NCBI GenBank assembly: GCA_030603465.1
Contig: JAUVXT010000090.1
Coordinates: 1-9,606 of the forward strand
Reading direction: 5' to 3'
Length of the DNA stretch: 9,606 nt
Origin: Deltaproteobacteria bacterium
Lineage (GTDB): Bacteria; Desulfobacterota; Syntrophia; Syntrophales; UBA2210
Part shown: one piece after another, positions 1 to 6,089 of the stretch
Layout of the letters: each line of letters opens with the position of its first letter
Numbering within the stretch: position 1 is the stretch's first letter
Notes under the pieces: generated by a model
What the model was told of the DNA's origin: nothing
Database searches by the model: none
Seen by the model: only the letters and a program-made list of their open reading frames with translations
Translations under genes and position numbers: made by a program

Positions 1-10
1 TGGCCGCCAT
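1..10 (-). CDS. Start of a leftward gene cut by the window edge (three codons)
   Basis: Read on the minus strand, an ATG at 10-8 is followed by GCG GCC, and the window then ends. It is preceded, with 8 bp spacing, by an excellent Shine-Dalgarno sequence (AAAGGAGGGG, complement of 17-26) and further upstream by a well-spaced sigma-70-like promoter. That combination is why I call a gene start from so little coding sequence. The product cannot be known from Met-Ala-Ala. The gene is divergent from the aldehyde oxidoreductase gene at 444. Its promoter is framed by a 10-bp inverted repeat, so it is probably under a repressor; many such genes encode their own regulator, but that is inference only. 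Confidence 0.5.
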
Positions 11-16
11 ATACAA

Positions 17-26
17 CCCCTCCTTT
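17..26 (-). promoter_or_regulatory. Strong ribosome binding site of the leftward gene
   Basis: The minus strand reads AAAGGAGGGG here, with the core AGGAGG at 24-19. It lies 8 bp before the ATG at 10-8. This near-perfect anti-16S match is the main support for a real gene start at the window edge. Confidence 0.6.
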
Positions 27-58
27 CCTCGTTACAATAATATATAGAGTAACGAGGA
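26..58. promoter_or_regulatory. Probable operator: 10-bp inverted repeat around a -10 box
   Basis: TCCTCGTTAC (26-35) and GTAACGAGGA (49-58) are perfect inverted repeats with a 13-bp A/T-rich centre, and the -10 hexamer of the leftward promoter lies inside that centre. Because transcription would begin within the left arm, the repeat could not form a complete RNA hairpin from this promoter. A DNA binding site for a dimeric repressor is therefore more likely than a terminator. The arrangement is typical of TetR- or GntR-type autoregulated promoters; the regulator itself is not identified. Confidence 0.6.
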
Positions 59-67
59 TAAGTGCAA
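39..67 (-). promoter_or_regulatory. Sigma-70-like promoter of the leftward gene
   Basis: On the minus strand, TTGCAC (67-62) is separated by exactly 17 bp from TATATT (44-39). These match the consensus at 5/6 (-35) and 5/6 (-10). Transcription would start near position 32, giving a leader of roughly 20 nt that contains the ribosome binding site at 26-17. One arm of the inverted repeat lies in the -35/-10 spacer and the other covers the expected start point. Confidence 0.55.
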
Positions 68-177
68 GAGAAATCGTATTTATTTGTCTATTATTGTTGG
101 CTTATATCCGTTTCATCGTTACATTTCTTCGGGAACTCAGGATACTGGTGATATTGGGAGGTTATGGACAAAATAAA

Positions 178-194
178 TGTCGCCGATAGCGACA
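178..194. promoter_or_regulatory. Palindrome TGTCGC-N5-GCGACA, possible activator site
   Basis: TGTCGC (178-183) and GCGACA (189-194) form a perfect 6-5-6 palindrome about 64 bp upstream of the proposed -35 box of the aldehyde oxidoreductase promoter. The 6-5-6 geometry is that of many dimeric regulator sites; NtrC-type enhancer sites share it, though their sequence differs. The matching regulator is unknown. It could serve either divergent gene. Confidence 0.4.
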
Positions 195-216
195 AATAGA
201 GGGGTATAGCCAAGAT

Positions 217-243
217 ATACCATATTAGCTGTAATATCGGTAT
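217..243. repeat. 11-bp imperfect inverted repeat upstream of the oxidoreductase promoter
   Basis: ATACCATATTA (217-227) pairs with TAATAT-c-GGTAT (232-243), giving 11 base pairs with a single bulged C and a 4-nt loop GCTG. It ends 14 bp before the proposed -35 box, so as DNA it sits where an activator would bind. As RNA it would be transcribed only from a promoter further upstream. Confidence 0.5.
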
Positions 244-257
244 GTTGTCATAGATTC

Positions 258-285
258 TTGGAAATTACTTTGCGTTGGATATAAT
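258..285 (+). promoter_or_regulatory. Sigma-70-like promoter for the aldehyde oxidoreductase gene
   Basis: TTGGAA (258-263) and a perfect TATAAT (280-285) are spaced by 16 bp. The predicted start, near 292, leaves a leader of about 150 nt before the ATG at 444. A 9-bp direct repeat, CATAGATTC, brackets this promoter (249-257 and 291-299), one copy abutting the -35 box and the other at the start site. The leader also carries AAAGGTGT twice (353-360 and 371-378). I did not recognise a known riboswitch in it. Confidence 0.55.
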
Positions 286-430
286 ATTTGCATAGATTCA
301 AGAAGAGCAAAGGTTTTATGCCCGTTTTTGTGGTATCGGTTTTGTGCTACGGAAAGGTGTGACGTGTCATAAAGGTGTAATCTGCTAATGATTGTCGTTT
401 TTGAGGCATTACAAGCATAAACATAAAAGA

Positions 431-436
431 TAGGAG
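431..436 (+). promoter_or_regulatory. Ribosome binding site of the aldehyde oxidoreductase gene
   Basis: TAGGAG lies 7 bp before the ATG at 444. This fixes that ATG as the start, in agreement with the family's conserved N-terminus (Met-x-Gly-Phe/Tyr-x-Gly-x-Ile/Leu-Leu). Confidence 0.65.
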
Positions 437-443
437 TAAGTCG

Positions 444-2207
444 ATGCATGGATTTTATGGTAGGATATTAAGGATTGACCTGAGCAGGGGAAAGTATGCC
501 GTTGAAGAAATTAAAGACGAGGTATTTGAAAAATATCTGGGTGGAAAGGGCCTCGCTTCCTACCTGTTGTCCGAATCCAATCCACCCGGGATTGATCCCC
601 TGGATCCTGCAAATTGTCTTATTTTTGCCACCGGTCCCATTACGGGAAGCAATATCTGGGGTTCCTGCCGTTACGGTGTCTTTACCAAGTCGCCACAGAC
701 AGGGTTTTACTCTGAATCGTACGCCGGCGGGAAAGTGCCCGAGGCTATTGACTCTACCGGATACGATGCCATAGTGATCAGGGGTAAGAGTGCCGGGCCG
801 ACAGTCCTTACAATCTATCCGGAAAGCGTGGAATTTCATGATGCCGGCGACATCTGGGGTATGGATACATATAAGACGGAGGATGAGGTGGCCGAGAGGT
901 TCGGCCGTTCCGGGGAGGGGTTGAAAAAGCCCGGGGTTGTAGTGATAGGACCGGCGGGTGAAAACCTGGTGCGTTTTGCCGTTATAGAAAATGACTACTG
1001 GCGCTCTGCCGGCAGGACGGGAGTCGGAACTGTTATGGGTTCCAAAAAGCTCAAGGCGATACTCTTCCAGGGTGATAGAAGGCGCAAGTTGCATGACGAA
1101 TCTTCGGTGAGTAAAATCGCGAAGCAATTGGCCGAAGAGGGGAAAGACAATCCGGGTGTGAAGGCATATAAGTCCATGGGCACCACCCAGATGGTGAAGG
1201 TTCTGAATAATGCCAATGCCTTTCCTACACGCTACTGGAGTCTGGGGAAATATGATCAGTGGGAAAAAATCGGCGCCGATGCCCTCCATGAAAGGTGCGA
1301 GGTGAAACCGAATGCATGCCTGAAGTGCTTCATGGCGTGCGGTCGCATGACGACCGTTAAAGAGGGCCGCCATGCCGGGTTGAAACTGGAGGGTCCAGAG
1401 TATGAGACGATTTACGCCTTTGGTGGACTGTGCCTCATCGACAGCATAGAGGAGATCGCCTATCTCAATGACATATGTGATCGGCTGGGAATGGATACCA
1501 TGTCGGCGGGCAATCTCTGTGCCTTTACTATTGAGGCGGCCAGAAGAGGGAAGATCGATTATAAAATTGATTATGGCGATGTTGATGCGATTGCCGACCT
1601 GCTGGGGAAGATTGCCGGGCGAGAGGATATCGGCGATATCCTGGCCCGTGGGATTAAATTTGCCGCTTCCCGGTGGGATTTGGAAGATATTGCGGTCCAT
1701 GTCAAAGGTCTGGAACCTGCCGGTTATGATCCCAGGGTGCTCAAAGGGATGGCGTTGGGATATGCCACGTCGGATCGCGGGGCGTGTCATTTGAGGGCAA
1801 CATTTTACAAACCGGAACTGAGCGGCATGATCGACAAGGATGAGATCGAGGGGAAGGCGGAACTCTTCATTGACTTCGAGAATCGCCTGCTCCTCTTCGA
1901 TACACTTATTTTCTGCCGTTTCTACAGAGATCTCTATACATGGGAGAGAATGGGTGAGGTAATTACGGCTGTGACGGGGATGAATGCGGAGAAAAAGGTT
2001 CTTGAAAAAAGGGCCCTGTCTATTGCGACCCTGATTCGAAAATTTAACTTGAGGGAGGGCCTTAAACCTGAGGATGATCGTTTGTCGAAGGGGCTGCACC
2101 GGAAATTGCAGGATATCGGGGCTGGCATAAAAGAGGAAGAACTCGAATACATGGTGAAAGATTATTATCGCCTGCACGGCTGGGATGAGAATGGACGTCC
2201 CGCTTGA
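444..2207 (+). CDS. Aldehyde:ferredoxin oxidoreductase family tungstoenzyme
   Basis: 587 residues. The family oxidises aldehydes to acids, or runs in reverse, using a tungsten-bispterin centre, one [4Fe-4S] cluster and ferredoxin, in the cytoplasm. The N-terminal domain carries the hallmark stretch Gly73-Ser-Cys-Arg-Tyr to Phe-Thr-Lys-Ser-Pro-x-Thr-Gly87, then Ser92-x-x-Gly-Gly. Cluster ligands are visible as Cys292, Cys295, Cys299 (CxxCxxxC) and Cys491, very close to 288/291/295/494 of the Pyrococcus furiosus enzyme. The pterin motif DxxGL(D/C) appears as Asp346-Arg-Leu-Gly-Met-Asp351 and, degenerate, as Asp486-Thr-Leu-Ile-Phe-Cys491. His449 in the Arg-Gly-Ala-Cys-His segment aligns with the active-site histidine (His448 in P. 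furiosus). The protein ends at Gly-Arg-Pro-Ala, somewhat earlier than usual, with tandem TGA stops. No MoaD-like or ferredoxin partner gene is adjacent. Substrate not predictable; the longer BamB-type benzoyl-CoA reductase subunit is less likely. Confidence 0.93.
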   Translation: MHGFYGRILRIDLSRGKYAVEEIKDEVFEKYLGGKGLASYLLSESNPPGIDPLDPANCLIFATGPITGSNIWGSCRYGVFTKSPQTGFYSESYAGGKVPEAIDSTGYDAIVIRGKSAGPTVLTIYPESVEFHDAGDIWGMDTYKTEDEVAERFGRSGEGLKKPGVVVIGPAGENLVRFAVIENDYWRSAGRTGVGTVMGSKKLKAILFQGDRRRKLHDESSVSKIAKQLAEEGKDNPGVKAYKSMGTTQMVKVLNNANAFPTRYWSLGKYDQWEKIGADALHERCEVKPNACLKCFMACGRMTTVKEGRHAGLKLEGPEYETIYAFGGLCLIDSIEEIAYLNDICDRLGMDTMSAGNLCAFTIEAARRGKIDYKIDYGDVDAIADLLGKIAGREDIGDILARGIKFAASRWDLEDIAVHVKGLEPAGYDPRVLKGMALGYATSDRGACHLRATFYKPELSGMIDKDEIEGKAELFIDFENRLLLFDTLIFCRFYRDLYTWERMGEVITAVTGMNAEKKVLEKRALSIATLIRKFNLREGLKPEDDRLSKGLHRKLQDIGAGIKEEELEYMVKDYYRLHGWDENGRPA

Positions 2208-2271
2208 TGACAATGTTTTGTTCTTCCGGCGCGGCATTTTTTCGTTTTCTCATGGTTCAATGATTCGAAAT

Positions 2272-2300
2272 TTGCCATAGAGGAATTTATCTGATATTAA
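2272..2300 (+). promoter_or_regulatory. Probable sigma-70 promoter for the glutamate dehydrogenase gene
   Basis: TTGCCA (2272-2277) and TATTAA (2295-2300) have the ideal 17-bp spacing. This would give a leader of about 32 nt containing the ribosome binding site. It suggests that the dehydrogenase gene can be transcribed independently of the oxidoreductase gene 131 bp upstream. I saw no convincing terminator in that gap, only a weak CCG/CGG hairpin followed by Ts near 2227-2242, so read-through is also possible. Confidence 0.45.
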
Positions 2301-2320
2301 TTCTTCTTTGATATACACTT

Positions 2321-2330
2321 AAAAGGAGAA
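2321..2330 (+). promoter_or_regulatory. Ribosome binding site of the glutamate dehydrogenase gene
   Basis: AAAAGGAGAA ends 8 bp before the ATG at 2339 and contains the strong core AAGGAG, which supports that start. Confidence 0.65.
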
Positions 2331-2338
2331 GATCCAAG

Positions 2339-3688
2339 ATGGAAGAATTTATTAAGAGGTGTGAGGCGCAGAATCCGGGTGAACCTGAGTTTTTACAGGC
2401 GGTGACGGAGGTGGTAGAGTCCGTAAAACCGGTGCTGGAAAAACATCCGGAGTATGTTCGAGCGAGTATAATGGAGCGGATGGTTGAGCCGGAGCGGATT
2501 GTGGTGTTTCGGGTTCCCTGGATGGATGACAGTGGAGAGGTCCGGATAAACAGGGGATACCGGATACAGGTAAACAGCGCCATCGGGCCTTACAAGGGTG
2601 GATTGCGATTTCATCCATCGGTGAATTTGAGTATTTTGAAATTTCTGGGATTCGAACAGACATTCAAGAATGCCCTGACGACGCTCCCCATGGGTGGAGC
2701 GAAGGGTGGTTCGAATTTTGATCCCAAGGGGAAATCCGACATGGAAGTCATGCGATTTTGTCAAAGTTTCATGTCGGAAATATTCAGGCATATAGGACCC
2801 GACACGGATGTGCCTGCAGGGGATATAGGTGTGGGCGCCAGGGAGATAGGGTATTTGTTCGGAATGTACAAAAAGCTGAGGAATGAGTTCAGCGGAATTT
2901 TGACGGGCAAGGGACTCACCTGGGGCGGCAGTTTGATACGTCCCGAGGCGACCGGATATGGATGCATATATTTTGCGTCGGAGATGCTCGCCGTGAAGGG
3001 CGAAACATTAGAAGGGAAGGTATGCCTCGTATCAGGGTCGGGGAATGTTGCCCAGTATACACTGGAGAAGGTGCTTGAACTGGGCGGCAAGGTAGTGACG
3101 CTATCCGATTCGTTAGGATACGTTTATGATGAGAGCGGTATAGACAGGAATAAACTCAATTATGTCTTTCATCTCAAGAATGTGAGGAGGGGCCGTTTAA
3201 AGGAATATGCCGAGAAATATCCGGAGGCGGTGTATACCCCGGTGGATGCGGCTCTGAATTACAATCCCCTGTGGGATCACAAGGCTGATTGCGCATTTCC
3301 CAGTGCCACACAGAACGAGATAAACGACACGGATGCCCGTAATCTGGTGAAAAACGGTGTCAGACTGGTGGCAGAGGGGGCCAATATGCCGACGACGCCC
3401 GAGGGGATCGAGGTCTTTTTGAACAGCGATATATTATATGCGCCCGGGAAGGCGGCCAACGCCGGTGGTGTCAGTGTCTCCGGCCTGGAGATGACCCAGA
3501 ACAGCATGCGATTGAGCTGGCCTCGTGACGAGGTGGATGAGTATCTGAAAAAGATCATGAAGAGCATTCATAGATCCTGCATAGAGGCGGCCGAAGAGTA
3601 TGGGACGCCTGGCAATTATATGGATGGCGCCAACATTGCCGGTTTTGTCAAGGTTGCCGAAGCGATGATGGCTCAAGGCATAGTGTAG
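2339..3688 (+). CDS. gdhA: NADP-type glutamate dehydrogenase
   Basis: 449 residues, the normal length of the ~50 kDa hexameric family (E. coli GdhA has 447). It interconverts 2-oxoglutarate plus ammonium with glutamate in the cytoplasm. The glutamate-binding domain holds Lys86 (Tyr-Lys-Gly-Gly-Leu-Arg), Lys110, the catalytic Lys122 in Pro-Met-Gly-Gly-Ala-Lys-Gly-Gly, and Asp162 in Ala-Gly-Asp-Ile-Gly-Val-Gly. These match Clostridium symbiosum Lys89, Lys113, Lys125 and Asp165 with a constant offset of three. The Rossmann fold shows Gly233-Ser-Gly-Asn-Val-Ala, and the later family blocks Pro-Ser-Ala-Thr-Gln-Asn-Glu and Ala-Glu-Gly-Ala-Asn-Met-Pro are intact. The close match to E. coli GdhA around the nucleotide fold favours NADPH and an assimilatory role, but cofactor choice is inferred. 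It converges on the ammonia-lyase gene with only 30 bp between stops. Confidence 0.96.
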   Translation: MEEFIKRCEAQNPGEPEFLQAVTEVVESVKPVLEKHPEYVRASIMERMVEPERIVVFRVPWMDDSGEVRINRGYRIQVNSAIGPYKGGLRFHPSVNLSILKFLGFEQTFKNALTTLPMGGAKGGSNFDPKGKSDMEVMRFCQSFMSEIFRHIGPDTDVPAGDIGVGAREIGYLFGMYKKLRNEFSGILTGKGLTWGGSLIRPEATGYGCIYFASEMLAVKGETLEGKVCLVSGSGNVAQYTLEKVLELGGKVVTLSDSLGYVYDESGIDRNKLNYVFHLKNVRRGRLKEYAEKYPEAVYTPVDAALNYNPLWDHKADCAFPSATQNEINDTDARNLVKNGVRLVAEGANMPTTPEGIEVFLNSDILYAPGKAANAGGVSVSGLEMTQNSMRLSWPRDEVDEYLKKIMKSIHRSCIEAAEEYGTPGNYMDGANIAGFVKVAEAMMAQGIV

Positions 3689-3718
3689 CTGGAGACGAAT
3701 GGGGAAGGGTTGTCCGGG

Positions 3719-4870
3719 TTAGACCTCTGCGGAACACTTTGCGACTATTCTCTCGTACCCCTCGGGATCGGTATCTGATTCTGTGTTAATAAGGAGTATC
3801 CTTGAGTCTGACTTTATAAAAAGATACTTCCCCATTAAATCCGGTCTTTCCCTCTGAATCGCGAGTAGCGCGGCAAGACCCGCCGCTCCCGATTCACCGG
3901 AAACGATACCCTCTCGTGCCAGTAGCCTCATTGCCTCTACTGCAAAAGTGTCATCTATTGAGATAAATGCGTTAAAGCGATCCCGGATCGGAGGCCATGC
4001 GGTAAGGGAGGGCGTTTCACAATTAAGGCCCGCCATAATTGTCTGTCCCCCGGATTCTACAGAATGTGGATTATCATCGCTCATTTCTGCGGAATGGAGC
4101 AGGCAGGCGGAACCGGTCGGCTCTACCGAAACCAGGGCGGGCCCCTTTTCGGCATCGGGGAAAAAGAGCGCGGCGGCGGCGGCGAGCGCTCCCACACCTG
4201 ATTGAATGAACAGGATATCGGGCGCTTCTTCACCCCGTTTCTTTAACTGATTTGATGTTTCTTGAAATATCGTGAGATATCCCTCCTGGATGTATCGGGG
4301 TATTTTGAGGTAACCGGGATACCCCACATCTGCCACGACGACAACATTTTTTTCCTTTTCCCTTTCGGCGGCGCTTTTTACCGCCTCATCGTAGCCCCCC
4401 TTTACGACAATGACCTTGGCCCCTTCAGACTCTATGGCCTCGATCCTTGCAGTCACGGTACCTTGGGGCATAAAAACGACAGCCGGTCTTTCGAGGAGCT
4501 TTGCGATCCACGCTACGGCGCGGCCATGATTTCCGTCGGTGGCGCAGCAGAAGGTCGCGTCGCCTGCCAGCGACAGGCCCCTTTCCGTCAGAAATTCTTC
4601 CGGTCTGAGAGAACCTCCGCTTCGATCTTTCAGTATACGATAAACGGCATAGGATGCCCCGAGGGACTTGAATGCCTTGAGTCCGAAACGTTTTCCCTCA
4701 TCCTTTATAAAGAGTTGCCTTACGCCTAAAGCCTTCGCCACATTATCCAGAGATATGAGCGGTGCGGGTCTGTAACCGGGGAGGGATTTGTGGAATTGAA
4801 AGGCTTCATCTATTTCGGATTGAGAAGATGCCCTGACACTTGAGGGGGTGGGGTTAAAAAAGATTTTCAT
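3719..4870 (-). CDS. dpaL: Diaminopropionate ammonia-lyase (PLP, fold type II)
   Basis: 383 residues; the E. coli YgeX/DpaL protein is about 398. The family splits 2,3-diaminopropionate into pyruvate and two ammonia, using pyridoxal phosphate, in the cytoplasm. The segment Arg61-Phe-Gly-Leu-Lys-Ala-Phe-Lys68 contains the probable Schiff-base lysine, Lys68. Asp112 in Thr-Asp-Gly-Asn-His-Gly and Asp181 in Val-Ala-Asp-Val-Gly-Tyr correspond to the catalytic aspartates near 120 and 189 in E. coli. Gln223-Ser-Gly-Val-Gly-Ala-Leu is the phosphate-binding loop. The start overlaps the end of the upstream polyferredoxin gene by 17 bp, in another frame, and its GAGGGAG ribosome site (4887-4881) lies inside that gene, so translation is probably coupled. 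No diaminopropionate-synthesis or other ygeX-cluster gene is nearby. Activity on serine, threonine or a related amino acid is possible. Confidence 0.88.
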   Translation of the reverse strand: MKIFFNPTPSSVRASSQSEIDEAFQFHKSLPGYRPAPLISLDNVAKALGVRQLFIKDEGKRFGLKAFKSLGASYAVYRILKDRSGGSLRPEEFLTERGLSLAGDATFCCATDGNHGRAVAWIAKLLERPAVVFMPQGTVTARIEAIESEGAKVIVVKGGYDEAVKSAAEREKEKNVVVVADVGYPGYLKIPRYIQEGYLTIFQETSNQLKKRGEEAPDILFIQSGVGALAAAAALFFPDAEKGPALVSVEPTGSACLLHSAEMSDDNPHSVESGGQTIMAGLNCETPSLTAWPPIRDRFNAFISIDDTFAVEAMRLLAREGIVSGESGAAGLAALLAIQRERPDLMGKYLFIKSDSRILLINTESDTDPEGYERIVAKCSAEV

Positions 4871-5972
4871 TATTTTTCTTCTCCCTCTTCATATAAGATA
4901 CACTCCTGGAGCGCTGCATTATACCCGAAGTTGTCCGGAAAAGACTTTTTAACAGACCGTCAATATAGGGAAGGGGGAATGTGGAGTCAATGTATTTTTT
5001 CCTGAAAAACGAAAGCCCCTCTTTTTTGCAGCTGTCGAGACAATCCCCGCACATAATGCAATCGGGGCTGCTGACGTTTGCATATTCATCTATTGCCTGA
5101 GTTCTGCAAACTTTTCTACAGCTGAGGCACCCTGTGCAGTGTTTATTTCTTCCTATGATTGAGGCGCCGGGCAGTCTGTTTGTCCAGCCTAACAAAAGCC
5201 CGACGGGACAGACGGCGCGGCAGAAAGGTCTGTAGACGAAGAGAGAACTGATTAAAAGAATGCCCAGGAGTATCCAGCCTGCCGTATAGTAAGATGAAAG
5301 ATTAAAGGCCACCTTGAAGGGATCGACGCGGTTGAAAAGGATCTCTTTTGTCGAAATCAGCTGAATGATAAGGGCGGCAAAGAGTACATATCTTATCCAG
5401 CGCATGATTTCCTGTGCGCGTTTACCCTTAAAGAAATCGAACCTGTCCGAGCTGTAAATAAATTCCTGAAGGGCGCCGAGATGACAGATCCAGCCGCACC
5501 ATACGCGGCCGAAGAGATATGTGACTGCGACGATTCCGACGAACCACAGGATGGTGTGAATCTTGAATTCCGCACCCAGCCCCAGCAGTATAAAGTTCTG
5601 AAAACTTGAAATTATACAGGGACAACCGCCATTTATAAAACCGAAAATGACAAGCGAACCCATAAGGAATAATGGTCGTGCCGGACGGGTTTTTTTGAAA
5701 CGGAACATAACCCCCGCAAAGAGAGTGAATAAAAGAGCCCCTATCGGATATTTTAGCTTTTCGAAGGTTTCCGATCCCTCGCTTTTCTGTTTATTGAAGG
5801 ATTCGGAAAATTCCGGTATGGAAATAGTCTCAAAGGAGTCAATCTTTTCCAGGGGCAGGAATTCTAATTCCTGCCCCAGAGCGATTCCCTGAATCAGGAA
5901 CCAGGAAATCACGATAAGTAAGAGTACGATCCCCCGGTATCCTGACATTTTTTTAAACCATCTGCCGATCAT
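4854..5972 (-). CDS. Membrane polyferredoxin, NapH/NosR/CcoG-like
   Basis: 372 residues. A hydrophobic helix at about 13-31 is followed by a polar segment (34-74) likely outside the cytoplasm, then membrane helices near 75-91, 99-114, 138-156, 193-207 and 230-247. Between helices lie Gly-Cys117-Pro-Cys119, Trp-Cys159-Gly-Trp-Ile-Cys163 and Phe-Cys251-Arg-Ala-Val-Cys255-Pro, the paired-cysteine signatures of this superfamily. The C-terminal part carries two [4Fe-4S] ferredoxin motifs (Cys279/282/285/289 and Cys305/308/311/315). The family passes electrons between a quinol or ferredoxin pool and exported redox partners. Oddly, Cys163 is followed by His where Pro is usual. The two genes transcribed before it encode small exported proteins, and the lyase gene overlaps its end. 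The start is uncertain: neither Met1 nor Met9 has a clear ribosome site. The specific partner and pathway are not known. Confidence 0.85.
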   Translation of the reverse strand: MIGRWFKKMSGYRGIVLLLIVISWFLIQGIALGQELEFLPLEKIDSFETISIPEFSESFNKQKSEGSETFEKLKYPIGALLFTLFAGVMFRFKKTRPARPLFLMGSLVIFGFINGGCPCIISSFQNFILLGLGAEFKIHTILWFVGIVAVTYLFGRVWCGWICHLGALQEFIYSSDRFDFFKGKRAQEIMRWIRYVLFAALIIQLISTKEILFNRVDPFKVAFNLSSYYTAGWILLGILLISSLFVYRPFCRAVCPVGLLLGWTNRLPGASIIGRNKHCTGCLSCRKVCRTQAIDEYANVSSPDCIMCGDCLDSCKKEGLSFFRKKYIDSTFPLPYIDGLLKSLFRTTSGIMQRSRSVSYMKREKKNNENLF

Positions 5973-6089
5973 TATATTTGCTCAGACATCCTGTTAACCC
6001 TTGGTTCTTCCGTAATAAAGGTATTCAAAAAGCATCTTAGAGAAGCGAAAAGGTGTTTATGCGGCAATCAGTATTAGTGGGACTTCCGT

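Noticed and set aside
276..292. Possible sigma-54 promoter (TTGGATATAATATTTGCA) before the oxidoreductase gene
   Set aside because: The GG and GC elements are 11 bp apart instead of the strictly required 10, and the same bases contain a perfect TATAAT with a suitable -35 box.
331..346. A second sigma-54-like match (TGG-N-TTGTG) in the same leader
   Set aside because: The GG spacing is right, but the -12 GC is replaced by GT and the CAC after TGG is mostly absent.
468..2237. A very long open frame (589 codons) on the strand opposite the aldehyde oxidoreductase gene
   Set aside because: Its translation shows no domain pattern, has no ribosome site, and lies entirely antisense to a gene with clear catalytic motifs. 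It is a by-product of that gene's codon usage.
2227..2246. Possible terminator after the oxidoreductase gene
   Set aside because: The stem is only 3 bp (CCG/CGG) despite a following T-run; too weak to call.
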